64,000 nucleotides of DNA from Flavobacterium aquidurense (GTDB taxonomy: Bacteria > Bacteroidota > Bacteroidia > Flavobacteriales > Flavobacteriaceae), in the NCBI GenBank assembly GCA_900107365.1, contig FNPS01000010.1, positions 62,001-126,000 of the forward strand. Reading direction: 5' to 3'. A program made the translations under genes and the position numbers. Of the stretch, positions 7,737 through 17,300 are shown piece after piece. The first letter of the stretch is position 1, and the number at the start of each line of letters is the position of its first letter. The notes beneath the pieces were generated by a model, which saw only the letters and a program-made list of their open reading frames with translations, was not told where the DNA came from and ran no database searches.

Positions 7737-8813
7737 TCAACCGCCATATTTCTTTTGCAATTCGTCAAGTAAAAACATTAATCCTTTGTCTGGCTCCTCA
7801 GCCTGAACATTTGCAAAAATGATAAAGGCTTTGTTGATACTTTCACAAAGATACACTTTGGTTAAAAAAGTTCCGGGATTTCCGTTGTGAAAAGAATACA
7901 ACAATTTGCTTTTTTCGTTAATTTCTGAGTTCCATCCAAAGGAAAATTCGGGCAAACCGTAATGCATCCTATTAAATTCTTTTGCCGTAACTATTTTAGA
8001 TTTTCCTGCTAAACCCCGAAGTTGCATTTGGATAAATTTACAATAATCCGGCAAACTAACATTTATATTTCCTGCCGACGAAAGCCAGTTTAGTTTGTAG
8101 TTTAGTGCCGGTCCTTCAGGTTTTAAATCTTCATCATGTCCCCAAGGCTCATTAATATCTTTTAAATTCGGCTGACCAAAATCAAAATCGATATTTAAAC
8201 TTTTCCCAAGTTGTTGTACTAAATTTTCATACGTTTTCCCGGTTGCTTTTTCAAGCATAAGTCCAGCGGCAACATAACTTGGATTGGACCAATAAATATC
8301 TTTTTTTTCTGCAATTGACGACTCCTGTTGTAAAAACCAGGCAATAAATTCATATCGCTGCTGCTGATTATTTCCTTTAATTTCTTTTTGCGTTGGCGTA
8401 TCATTCCCGTAAGACCAAGTATTAATGTTGGCTCGAAAAGTGATAAAATCCTGCAAAGTATAATTATAAGTAGCAGGGTTGCTTTTTGCTTTTAATTCGG
8501 GATACAAATCAAAAAATTTTGTATCCCATTTAATTTTTCCTTCTTTCACCAAAACGGTTGCCAAATAACTGGTAATTGTTTTTGTTATCGATCCCAAACG
8601 AAATTTATCCGACAGTTTCGCTTTAAAATTGGTATTGATGCGCTGATATCCCAAAGCCTGAATTTCTAAAATAGAATCTGACGAAACTACGGCATAAGCT
8701 AGCTCTGGAATTTTATATTTTATTCTGATGCTGTCAGCAAATGAACTGTTTTTTTGCGAATGAGAAATTTGGAAAAGTAAAGAGAATACAAGGACGAAAA
8801 GCAATTTTTTCAT
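7737..8813 (-). CDS. Serine hydrolase, beta-lactamase/class C PBP-like fold, exported
   Basis: 358-aa periplasmic serine hydrolase of the beta-lactamase/DD-peptidase superfamily, with signal peptide MKKLLFVLVFSLLFQISHSQ. The SxxK motif is Ser75-Ile-Thr-Lys78. The third motif (KTG-like) appears as His309-Asn-Gly311. The second motif, normally Tyr-x-Asn, reads Trp175-Ser-Asn177 in the stretch DIYWSNPSYV, so the usual tyrosine seems to be replaced. Family members include esterases, D-amino-acid peptidases and inactive homologues; the substrate cannot be read here. It follows no clear operon but shares strand and envelope theme with the LD-carboxypeptidase 60 bp downstream. Confidence 0.9.
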   Translation of the reverse strand: MKKLLFVLVFSLLFQISHSQKNSSFADSIRIKYKIPELAYAVVSSDSILEIQALGYQRINTNFKAKLSDKFRLGSITKTITSYLATVLVKEGKIKWDTKFFDLYPELKAKSNPATYNYTLQDFITFRANINTWSYGNDTPTQKEIKGNNQQQRYEFIAWFLQQESSIAEKKDIYWSNPSYVAAGLMLEKATGKTYENLVQQLGKSLNIDFDFGQPNLKDINEPWGHDEDLKPEGPALNYKLNWLSSAGNINVSLPDYCKFIQMQLRGLAGKSKIVTAKEFNRMHYGLPEFSFGWNSEINEKSKLLYSFHNGNPGTFLTKVYLCESINKAFIIFANVQAEEPDKGLMFLLDELQKKYGG

Positions 8814-8952
8814 TTTTGGAAAGGCCGTAAATTAAGCAAGCAAGTTACAAGAGATTTTAGCATAAACAAATAAATAGCAAAAATATTTTATTTGAATTTT
8901 CTTACAAATTACAATTATTTTTTCATAGTATTGAATTCTAAAAAATTAAATT

Positions 8953-10059
8953 ATGCAGATTATTAAATTCCGGTTGTATCTGATTATGCTGTTTTCTATT
9001 TCGCTTCAGGCGCAGTCCAAAAAATACATCATCCACACGGTTGCGTTTTACAATTTCGAAAACCTTTTTGATACGAATAATGATATCAATACCAATGATG
9101 ACGAATGGACGCCAACAGGAGCACAGCATTGGACAGAAGAAAAATACCATCAAAAATTAAAGAATCTTTCCAGAGTTATTGCTGAAATTGGAACACCAGA
9201 AAATCCAAATGCCCCAACAATTATTGGAGGTTCTGAAATTGAAAATCGGGGAGTTTTGGAAGATTTGATTAAAGAACCCAAACTGCTTCCTTTTGATTAC
9301 GGAATTATTCACTTTGATTCACCTGATAAACGCGGAATCGACGTTGCTTTACTGTATCAAAAGAAATATTTCAAGCCAACTTCATTTTCTAATATTCCAT
9401 TATTAATTTATAAAAAGAAAGCTGTAATAAAGGAAGATAAAAATGAAGAACCTGATAATGAACTTGAAGATAAAAGAGAAATAGCAAAGGATAATAATCG
9501 TGTTTTTACCAGAGATCAGCTTTTAATTACCGGATTTTTAGAAGGTGAGGAAATAACTATTATCGTAAATCACTGGCCGTCGCGATCGGGTGGAGAAAAA
9601 GCTTCGAGCCAATTTCGAGAAGCCGCCGGAAGATTAAATCGAAAGATTATCGACTCCTTGCAGCGCATTAATCCAAATGCCAAAGTTTTTACAATGGGCG
9701 ATTTAAATGATGGACCGTTTAATAAAAGTGTAAAAATAGCTTTAGGGGCAAAAGCAAAGAAGGCAGAAGTTCCGGAGTTTGGTGTTTTTAATCCGTTTGA
9801 AGAAATGGCCAATAAAGGAATGGGAACTATTGCTTTTCGTGATTCCTGGGACATTTTCGACCAAATTATGATGACACAATCCGTTATAAAACCTGATTAC
9901 GCCACTTTTATGTTTTGGAAAGCAGGTATTTTTAATCGATCTTTTTTGGTTCAGACTTCAGGTCAATACAAAGGATATCCGCTTCGACATAGTCAGACAG
10001 AAGTTGGTTTTAGCGATCACTTTCCTGTTTATATTTATTTGATAAAAGAGATAAAATAG
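8953..10059 (+). CDS. Exported endonuclease/exonuclease/phosphatase-fold protein
   Basis: 368-aa member of the EEP (DNase I-like) superfamily of Mg-dependent phosphodiesterases. The signal peptide is MQIIKFRLYLIMLFSISLQAQ. Core motifs in order: NFENLFD (about 34-40), the metal-binding Glu in GGSEIENRG (about 94-103), NHWPSRSGG (about 206), MGDLNDGP (about 249) and SDHFPVYIY near the C-terminus. All catalytic positions are present. The family cannot be assigned to DNA, nucleotide or lipid phosphates from sequence alone; the exported form in Bacteroidota is usually labelled endonuclease. It diverges from the serine hydrolase gene and is followed by a perfect 19-bp inverted repeat. Confidence 0.9.
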   Translation: MQIIKFRLYLIMLFSISLQAQSKKYIIHTVAFYNFENLFDTNNDINTNDDEWTPTGAQHWTEEKYHQKLKNLSRVIAEIGTPENPNAPTIIGGSEIENRGVLEDLIKEPKLLPFDYGIIHFDSPDKRGIDVALLYQKKYFKPTSFSNIPLLIYKKKAVIKEDKNEEPDNELEDKREIAKDNNRVFTRDQLLITGFLEGEEITIIVNHWPSRSGGEKASSQFREAAGRLNRKIIDSLQRINPNAKVFTMGDLNDGPFNKSVKIALGAKAKKAEVPEFGVFNPFEEMANKGMGTIAFRDSWDIFDQIMMTQSVIKPDYATFMFWKAGIFNRSFLVQTSGQYKGYPLRHSQTEVGFSDHFPVYIYLIKEIK

Positions 10060-10060
10060 T

Positions 10061-10115
10061 CGCAGTCACAGTTTTCAGTCACAGTTTTCTTTTCACACTG
10101 AAAACTGTGACTGCG
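10061..10115. repeat. perfect 19-bp inverted repeat (CAGTCACAGTTTTC word)
   Basis: Arms 10061-10079 and 10097-10115 are exact reverse complements, separated by 17 nt; the left arm starts CGCAGTCACAG. It begins 2 bp after the upstream stop codon and could end that transcript, since a short T-rich stretch follows. It is one of several intergenic blocks here built from repeated short words. Confidence 0.7.
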
Positions 10116-10166
10116 ACTGAATACTTTTTACTAACTTAGCTACTCAGAAACCAAGTATCTTAAAAA

Positions 10167-10706
10167 ATGGCAATAGCAAAACCTTTCAATCTTACCAAAT
10201 GGATCGACGAAAACCGTCATTTATTAAAACCACCAGTTGGAAATAAAAATCTTTATGTTGATTCCGGCGATTATATTGTGATGATAGTTGCAGGTCCAAA
10301 TGCTCGAAAAGATTATCATTACAATGAAACCGAGGAGCTTTTTTATCAATTGGAAGGAACCATAAAAGTCGTTATTCAGGAAGATGGTGAACGCAAAGAA
10401 ATGGAGCTAAATGCTGGAGATATGTACCTGCATCCTGCTAAAATTCCTCATTCTCCGGTTCGCTCAGCGGGTTCAATTGGATTGGTAATCGAGCGTAAAC
10501 GTGCCGGACAAGGCTATACTGACGGATTGCTTTGGCATTGCGATAAATGCAATCATAAATTATACGAAGTGTATTTTGAACTGCATAATATCGAGAAAGA
10601 TTTCCTGCCTCATTTTGAACATTTCTACAATTCTGAGGATTTAAGAACCTGCGACAATTGCGGAACTGTAATGGAATCTGATCCGAGATTTGTGGCGAAG
10701 AAATAA
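10167..10706 (+). CDS. nbaC: 3-hydroxyanthranilate 3,4-dioxygenase
   Basis: 179-aa cupin dioxygenase that opens the ring of 3-hydroxyanthranilate, a step of the kynurenine route from tryptophan to quinolinate/NAD or to full degradation. The iron ligands are at the same numbers as in the characterised bacterial enzyme: His51, Glu57 and His95. Arg47, Arg99 and a Glu at 109 fit the substrate-binding residues. The second, rubredoxin-like metal site is intact: Cys125, Cys128, Cys162, Cys165 (CDKC and CDNC). The length is typical of the bacterial form. No other kynurenine-pathway gene is adjacent, although an aldehyde dehydrogenase lies 2 kb downstream on the same strand. Confidence 0.96.
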   Translation: MAIAKPFNLTKWIDENRHLLKPPVGNKNLYVDSGDYIVMIVAGPNARKDYHYNETEELFYQLEGTIKVVIQEDGERKEMELNAGDMYLHPAKIPHSPVRSAGSIGLVIERKRAGQGYTDGLLWHCDKCNHKLYEVYFELHNIEKDFLPHFEHFYNSEDLRTCDNCGTVMESDPRFVAKK

Positions 10707-10735
10707 TTAGAAAAGTTTAATAATACTAATTTTAA

Positions 10736-10820
10736 GGAGCTATTTCCTGCTGTCCTTCCAATCTTTTGTGCCGAACCCCGGCACAAAAGGATTTTCCCTC
10801 CCATCAGGGCTAGGGCACTC
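10736..10820. repeat. dispersed structured intergenic element, copy 1
   Basis: An 85-bp non-coding element with an 11-bp perfect stem (CTTTTGTGCCG / CGGCACAAAAG) around the loop AACCC, followed by a conserved tail GGGCTAGGGCACTC. Copy 2 is at 25166-25249 in the same orientation. The stems differ in sequence but stay paired. It lies between convergent genes. The remainder of this gap (about 10850-10885) carries another repeated word (AATCTGTGAAATCTGTGG) but no gene. Confidence 0.8.
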
Positions 10821-10894
10821 ATTTTCAAAAGAAGTATTGAGGTTCGACGTTTAAAAAAATCCGTTTAATCTGTGAAATCTGTGGCTAAAAAAAA

Positions 10895-11854
10895 CTACAA
10901 CTCAAAAAGTTTTCCTTGCTCCGGATAAATAATTTGCACTCCTAAATCATTCTGATTTTTGATCTGTTCTTTAAGCGTTACAATATTTTTAGTTGGCGGT
11001 TTCAAATGCGTCACAATAATTTTAAAACCTTTCAAAGTTCCTTTTCCAGCTAACTCTTCTAAAACATGAAGTTCTTTCATTAAATAATTTGGAGTCAAAT
11101 GCCCAAATAAAAATTGATCGGGTTGTTCATTTGGGAAGGATACTTCAATAAAAATTCCTTTTAGTTGTTTGGCTTTTATAAGGGGTGCAATTGCGGTCCA
11201 TAAATCTTTCAAATAAGTACTTTTTTCAACAGCATCAGGTCCCGTATCTCCTAAATATAAAGCATAAGCATCTCCATTTTTAATTAAAAAAGCTGTACTC
11301 TCAAAAGGATTGACATGGCTTAACGGAAAAGCTTTTACCGTCATTGTAGTATTGGTGATAGGAGTTTCTTCGCCAATATTTAAAGTTTGGAAATGATATT
11401 TTTTCAAGGGTTTTCCGGGACCAATATCTCCAAAATTAGCCCATGTCTGATCATTAAAATAATGGTTTTCCATCATTTCCATACATTTATTAGTAGCATA
11501 AACAGTCTTAGCTGAATCGGCAGGTGAATTAATAATCAATCCTGAAACATGATCCAAATGCGCATGCGAAATGAAATAACCTTTTATGTATTTTCTCAGA
11601 ACGTCGCTTGTTGAAACTTTGAAAACTTTATTTTCAATGGCTTTTTCAATTCCGGCATTTATAGTTCCGGCATCCAAACTGATATAATCGTTTGTATTGA
11701 TTGGTGCCAATAAATAAGCTGATAGATTTTTTTCATCAATACCGCCTTTAACTCCTAAAGGGACAACCTGAAAAGAAGGTTTTTGTATTTTTTGAGAAAA
11801 AGCATTCGATGTAATTAAAAGTAAACAGATTAGTATTCGATTGAAAATGGACAT
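10895..11854 (-). CDS. Metallo-beta-lactamase-fold protein, class II cyclic-nucleotide phosphodiesterase type, exported
   Basis: 319-aa protein with signal peptide MSIFNRILICLLLITSNAFSQ and an MBL-fold hydrolase domain. The metal motif is SHAHLDHVSGL (about residues 95-105), with further metal-binding histidines in FPLSHVNPFESTAF, the Asp in LGDTGPD, and a His in VTHLKPP. The GYFISHAHLDH and LKPP features fit PDEase_II, the family of yeast PDE1-like cAMP phosphodiesterases. If right, the protein would hydrolyse cyclic nucleotides in the periplasm, outside the usual signalling compartment. Other MBL hydrolase activities cannot be excluded. It is convergent with nbaC. Confidence 0.82.
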   Translation of the reverse strand: MSIFNRILICLLLITSNAFSQKIQKPSFQVVPLGVKGGIDEKNLSAYLLAPINTNDYISLDAGTINAGIEKAIENKVFKVSTSDVLRKYIKGYFISHAHLDHVSGLIINSPADSAKTVYATNKCMEMMENHYFNDQTWANFGDIGPGKPLKKYHFQTLNIGEETPITNTTMTVKAFPLSHVNPFESTAFLIKNGDAYALYLGDTGPDAVEKSTYLKDLWTAIAPLIKAKQLKGIFIEVSFPNEQPDQFLFGHLTPNYLMKELHVLEELAGKGTLKGFKIIVTHLKPPTKNIVTLKEQIKNQNDLGVQIIYPEQGKLFEL

Positions 11855-11973
11855 GTTTTTATAATTTTGTTATTGCAAATTTCATGAATTAAAAGGAATA
11901 AATTACTTTGTTCCCTACTTATTGATGTTAATTAACCCTAAATTTACTGTAACTATAAAAGTGGCATCCCTAA

Positions 11974-12591
11974 ATGAAACAACTATATCTAATCTTATTT
12001 ATAAGTTTTTTTACTTCAAATGTTTATTGCTGTGACTGTGCAGAGAAATCTTCGATTAAAAAAAATTGGGAAAGTGCAAGTCAGGTTTTTATTGGCAAAA
12101 TTGTCAAAGTAGATAGTTTGCTTTATGGAAGCTATGGAGAAAAAGTGTATGCATTTACTGTTAGAATAAAAAAGTCGTACAAAGGATTTTTTTACCCTGG
12201 TAGAGATTATAGAACGATTTTATATATTGATACTGCAAGTTGTGATTTCATTTTTAATGTAGGTCATGAATATTTAATTTATGCGAAAGAAGACAGCAAG
12301 ATGCTTAATTGTTCACTTTGTTCAAGAACTAATTTATTGAATAATATTTCAGAAGAGGAATTGAATGACCTAGCTGATTTGCAAAAAGAAGATCTTAAAA
12401 AGAGAAATGAAATAACAATTATTAAATTTCAAAATAATACAGAATATCAAATTGATCTGGTAAAGAATTCTTTTCAAGAAAGTTTAAAGCGTAAGGATTT
12501 ATTAATTTATATTTTGTCTGGCACAAGTATTTTTTTGCTTCTAATAATAACTTTATTAATTAAGAAGAAGAAAGCAAATAAATTAAGGTAA
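11974..12591 (+). CDS. Exported cysteine-rich protein with C-terminal membrane helix, TIMP/NTR-like
   Basis: 205-aa protein not assigned to a known function. It has a signal peptide (MKQLYLILFISFFTSNVYC), a mature N-terminus starting CDCAEKSSIKKNWESASQVFIGKIVKVDS, two further Cys at about 83 and 106-109 (CSLC), and a C-terminal hydrophobic helix (about 176-196, LLIYILSGTSIFLLLIITLLI) ending in lysines. A Cys-x-Cys start followed by VFxGKV is the look of NTR/TIMP-like domains, which are fairly common in Bacteroidota hypothetical proteins; that assignment is inference. The domain would sit in the periplasm, anchored by the C-terminal helix. Confidence 0.75.
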   Translation: MKQLYLILFISFFTSNVYCCDCAEKSSIKKNWESASQVFIGKIVKVDSLLYGSYGEKVYAFTVRIKKSYKGFFYPGRDYRTILYIDTASCDFIFNVGHEYLIYAKEDSKMLNCSLCSRTNLLNNISEEELNDLADLQKEDLKKRNEITIIKFQNNTEYQIDLVKNSFQESLKRKDLLIYILSGTSIFLLLIITLLIKKKKANKLR

Positions 12592-12683
12592 GTCATTTAT
12601 TTCTTTTTTGATTGCATTTTAATTCAACTCGAAATAATATCTTTACAAAAAAAAATATAACAATTTTAACTAAAAAAGTTACA

Positions 12684-14237
12684 ATGACAACAATAGCATC
12701 GCAATTTGGAATGAATGAAGCTCTGGATAAATTGGGCATCAAATTGATAAATGACGGAACTTCAACAGGATTACAAAACTTTTCATCAGGAGAAATTCTG
12801 GATAGTTTTTCCCCAGTTGACGGAAAATTGATTGCTTCGGTAAAAATGTCAACACAGGAAGATTACGAAAAAGTATTGCGTTCAGCGACGGAAGCATTCA
12901 AAACATTTCGTTTAATTCCTGCGCCACAACGTGGCGAAATTGTACGCCAGTTTGGAGAAAAATTACGTCAGAATAAAGAAGCCCTTGGTAAATTGGTTTC
13001 TTATGAAATGGGAAAATCATTGCAGGAAGGTTACGGAGAAGTTCAGGAAATGATCGATATCTGTGATTTTGCAGTGGGTTTATCAAGACAATTGCACGGC
13101 TTAACCATGCATTCTGAAAGACCAGGACACCGTATGTATGAGCAATATCATTCGTTGGGTGTTGTTGGGATTATTTCGGCGTTTAACTTTCCGGTGGCTG
13201 TATGGGCGTGGAATACGGCTTTAGCATGGATTTCCGGAGATGTTTGTGTCTGGAAACCTTCTGAAAAAACCCCTTTATGCGGAATTGCATGTCAAAATAT
13301 CATTGCTCAGGTGATCAAAGAAAACAATCTTCCGGAAGGAATTTCATGTTTGATTAATGGTGATTATCAAATAGGGGAGTTAATGACAAAAGATGCCCGT
13401 ATACCTTTAATTTCTGCAACAGGTTCAACCCGAATGGGGAAAATTGTTGCACAGGCCGTAGCGGGACGTTTAGGAAAATCATTATTAGAGTTAGGCGGAA
13501 ACAATGCCATTATTGTAACTCCGGATGCCGATATTAAAATGACGGTTATTGGAGCTGTTTTTGGAGCCGTAGGAACTGCAGGACAACGTTGTACTTCAAC
13601 GCGTCGTTTAATTATTCATGAAAGTATTTACGATAAAGTGAAAGATGCTTTAGTGGCGGCATATAAGCAATTGCGTATCGGAAATCCGCTTGACGAAAAC
13701 AATCATGTCGGACCGCTTATCGATACTCATGCAGTAGAAATGTATGCAATCGCATTAAACAAAGTGGTTGCCGAAGGTGGAAAAATTTTAGTAGAAGGCG
13801 GAGTGCTTTCAGGAGAAGGTTACGAAAGCGGTTGTTATGTAAAACCGGCTATTGCAGAAGCTGAAAATTCATTTGCAATCGTGCAGCATGAAACATTTGC
13901 TCCGGTTTTATACTTAATTAAATATTCAGGAGAAGTTGATAATGCAATCGAAATTCAGAATGGAGTGGGACAAGGTTTGTCTTCTGCAATTATGACAAAC
14001 AATTTGCGTGAAGCGGAAAGATTTTTATCTGTAGTTGGATCAGATTGCGGAATTGCAAATGTAAACATTGGAACTTCCGGTGCTGAAATTGGTGGTGCTT
14101 TTGGAGGAGAAAAAGAAACCGGCGGAGGAAGAGAATCTGGTTCTGATGCCTGGAAAATATACATGCGTCGTCAAACAAATACAATCAATTATACTACAAG
14201 TTTACCTTTGGCACAAGGAATTAAATTCGATTTGTAA
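12684..14237 (+). CDS. Aldehyde dehydrogenase, ALDH7 (aminoadipate-semialdehyde dehydrogenase-like)
   Basis: 517-aa NAD(P)-dependent aldehyde dehydrogenase. It resembles the antiquitin/ALDH7 branch, which oxidises 2-aminoadipate semialdehyde in lysine breakdown. Visible motifs are the NAD-binding stretch FNFPVAVWAWNTALAW and KPSEKTPL, catalytic Glu in LELGGNNAI, catalytic Cys in GTAGQRCTSTRR, and the C-terminal GTSGAEIGGAFGGEKETGGGRESGSDAWKIYMRRQTNTINY typical of ALDH7. I start it at ATG 12684 (MTTIASQFGMNEALDKLG); the frame extends upstream but through AT-rich leader. Substrate is inferred from family only; no lysine genes are adjacent. Confidence 0.92.
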   Translation: MTTIASQFGMNEALDKLGIKLINDGTSTGLQNFSSGEILDSFSPVDGKLIASVKMSTQEDYEKVLRSATEAFKTFRLIPAPQRGEIVRQFGEKLRQNKEALGKLVSYEMGKSLQEGYGEVQEMIDICDFAVGLSRQLHGLTMHSERPGHRMYEQYHSLGVVGIISAFNFPVAVWAWNTALAWISGDVCVWKPSEKTPLCGIACQNIIAQVIKENNLPEGISCLINGDYQIGELMTKDARIPLISATGSTRMGKIVAQAVAGRLGKSLLELGGNNAIIVTPDADIKMTVIGAVFGAVGTAGQRCTSTRRLIIHESIYDKVKDALVAAYKQLRIGNPLDENNHVGPLIDTHAVEMYAIALNKVVAEGGKILVEGGVLSGEGYESGCYVKPAIAEAENSFAIVQHETFAPVLYLIKYSGEVDNAIEIQNGVGQGLSSAIMTNNLREAERFLSVVGSDCGIANVNIGTSGAEIGGAFGGEKETGGGRESGSDAWKIYMRRQTNTINYTTSLPLAQGIKFDL

Positions 14238-14261
14238 TAAATCTTAAAACATATTATATAG

Positions 14262-14295
14262 TAAAGGCTTCCAAATTTGGAAGCCTTTTATTTTT
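14262..14295. terminator. shared terminator between convergent genes
   Basis: AAAGGCTTCC / GGAAGCCTTT hairpin with T-runs on both sides, 25 bp past the aldehyde dehydrogenase stop and about 25 bp from the pectate lyase stop. It should work in both directions. Confidence 0.8.
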
Positions 14296-14314
14296 TAAAA
14301 CCGTTTTATAAGTT

Positions 14315-17300
14315 TTACTTTTTAAGAATAGTTTGATTGAAAGAACCATCATTAGTATAAACTTTTACTAGATATGTTCCTTGAATAAGGTTACTTAAAT
14401 CGATACTTTCAGCATCTTTTCCGGCGCTTTTCACTAATGTACCAGACATATTATAAACCTGAACTTTTTCTACAGTTTGAGTTGATTTAGTAAGGTATAA
14501 AACATCAGCAACCGGATTTGGATATAAAATCACTTTCGTAGTTTCTGGTTCTGCAACGACTTCTGTTGCTTGAGCCATACGTAATGTACCCCCGGTATAA
14601 TGTGTACTGATATAGAATAAGTTTGCAACAGATCCTTTAGTAATCGTATTTGAACCTGCAGGAATTGAAGCCGTAACGATTCCAGCAGATGCTGTATAAG
14701 AAACATTATTTACTTTAACTGTTCCTGTAAAATTTGAATCAAAAACCAATGTTAAAGTAGAAGCACTTGTCGTTGTGTAAGTAATTGTTGTGCTTGATTC
14801 TATTTTTAAACGTGCTGTTAAAGTCAATCCAGCATAAGTTACAGATCCTGAAGTCGAATTCATATTTCCTGTAATAGTATAAAATGAACTGGTTTTTCCT
14901 GAAGTTGTAAAATTATGAATTTCATCTCCGCTTGGTGTTCCGGTTGTAACCGTAATTGTTCCTGAACCTGTAGCAGGAGTTCCGGTTCCTGTAGTTGCAA
15001 TTGAATAGGATAATGTTGCTGTTGGAGTTCCTGTAATAGTGATCGTTTTAGCGGTTGTATTTTTTACAAAACTAATTCCTGAAGCAGGCAATCCTGTTAC
15101 CGTAGCATCAGTTGCATTTCCTCCCCAGGTAAAAACAATTGAGCCAATTGCAGTACCACTTGCTACTGTTTGGTTATTGTTTGAAGTAGAGGTCAAGGTT
15201 TGTGTTCCTGCTGGTGTAACCGTAATTGTTCCAGATCCTGTAGCCGGAGTTCCGGTTCCTGTAGTTGCAATTGAATAGGATAATGTTGCAGTTGGAGTTC
15301 CTGTAATTGTGATCGTTTTGGCGGTAGTGTTTTTTACAAAACTAATTCCTGAAGCAGGCAATCCTGTTACTGTAGCATCAGTTGCATTTCCTCCCCAGGT
15401 AAAAACAATTGAGCCAATTGCAGTACCACTTGCTACTGTTTGGTTATTGTTTGAAGTAGAGGTCAAGGTTTGGCTTCCTGCTGGTGTAACCGTAATTGTT
15501 CCTGAACCTGTAGCCGGAGTTCCGGTTCCTGTAGTTGCAATTGAATAGGATAATGTTGCAGTTGGAGTTCCTGTAATTGTAATTGTTTTGGCTGTAGTGT
15601 TTTTTACAAAACTAATTCCTGAAGCTGGTAAGCCTGTTACAGTAGCATCTGTAGCATCTCCACCCCAGGTAAATACAATTGAAGCAATTGCAGTTCCGCT
15701 AGTTACAGTTTGATTGTTGTTTCCAGTAGAAGTTAATGTTTGAGAACTTGTTGGCGGATTGCCTTCGCCCTGAACAGCAACTAATGTTCCTGTATAATTG
15801 GTTAATGCCGATTTAAGAGCTGCAATAACAAGTGAAGATGTATCGTCTACACTATTATCAAAAACCCATTTTAAATCTCCTCCTGAAACACGGCCGGCAT
15901 ACTGTGTTGTTTTTGTTTTGGCAGCGGCAGGCTGATCCACAACTAAGTTTTTTACGTACAAAGCTGCATTGGTATCAAAGTTATTATACGTGTTTGCTCC
16001 AGATTTAGATTTAACTGCACTGCTTACGGTTTCGCCTCTTGTTGTTGCCACGTATGCATCAAAATCAGTTGTTGAACTAATTTTCCCTGAGATGTTGTAT
16101 AAAGGATTCGGATCATTGTAAGCAACAAAACGCATATTGTTTGTTCCATTTGAAGCATCAAAAGTGTTGTTGAACGCTTTGATAGACCCTCCATCTTCTC
16201 CAGAAAAGGTTCCCATAGTTCCGGCATTATTAACTTGATTAGCTTCATCCCAGATGTCACTTCCTTGTAAAGAAGTCATCATCGGATGTTTGCTATTTCT
16301 GTAATAGTTTCCTTCAACAAATAGCGACGAACCCAACGTGGAACCGGCACCGTATTTTGAAACACCATCATAATAATTGTTGTAAATATGAGCAGAGTAG
16401 TAGCGAACACGAGGATGACGAGAATCAGAGTGGTCAAACCAGTTATGGTGATACGTAATATATAAGCCAGTTGTGGTTCCTTCGCTTAATCCTAAAAGGC
16501 TCGCTTTTCCATTATCCCAGAAATGGTTGTATGACAAGGTAATGTATGTCGAAGCTTTATTATCTAAAGCTCCGTCGCCTTTAATTTGATCAGCGTCGCT
16601 TCCTGCATTTCCATAAAATAAATCACAGTTATGAACCCAAATATGATCGTTATCTTGTTGCATTCCAACGTTATCTCCTGCAGTACTGTTACAATTCATG
16701 AATCCAAGATTACTAACTTCTATGTTAGAAGCTGTTTTAATACGTACACCCCAGCCATTAGCTACAGCATCGGTTCCTACGCCTTCAATGGTAACATAAC
16801 TTGCAGCATTATTAGCGTTCTCGATTACAACATCTCCGCCTTCCATAACGGTCATGTCCGTAATATTTCCAATTAATCTAATGATAAACGGACGAGTGTC
16901 TTTTCCTTTTTTGATGGCATACAAAATATTTTGCAGTCCAACACAAGGATTTGCACTTGCGCCAGTAATGTTCATTGAAATTGTGTTTTTGGTATTTTGT
17001 GTAATGTAAAGTATTACAGCATTGTCTTTTGGTGTTCCATCAGCTTTGTATCCTCCGGGAACACGACCTCCGTCAAAAGCGAAGCCATTACGATCTTGTG
17101 CTATAACAGTAAGATTACTTGTCGTACTTCCAGTCCCTTCAACGCCTGAAATTACAGGTTTTACTTTGACTGTGTAAGTTCCGGCTTGTAGCCCTGGGAT
17201 ATCAGCACGGAAATAATTTCCGTAACTTCTGATCAGTTGATCATCAATTTTTTTGTCAGTCACTCCTTGCCCGGTGTAGTAGACATTGTACGTTTGGGCA

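Noticed and set aside
10736-10820. tRNA-like or riboswitch-like RNA gene
   Set aside because: The fold is a single long hairpin with a tail, without acceptor/anticodon arms, and it is repeated elsewhere next to unrelated genes, so a dispersed repeat explains it better.
15039-15548. Two 79-residue open frames on the plus strand, almost identical to each other
   Set aside because: They are antisense shadows of the 270-bp repeats of the pectate lyase gene; their identity comes from the repeat, and they have no promoter or neighbours of their own.
14945-15754. Possible CRISPR array because of regular repeats
   Set aside because: The period is 270 bp, the whole unit is repeated with no unique spacers, and it is in frame within a secreted enzyme.
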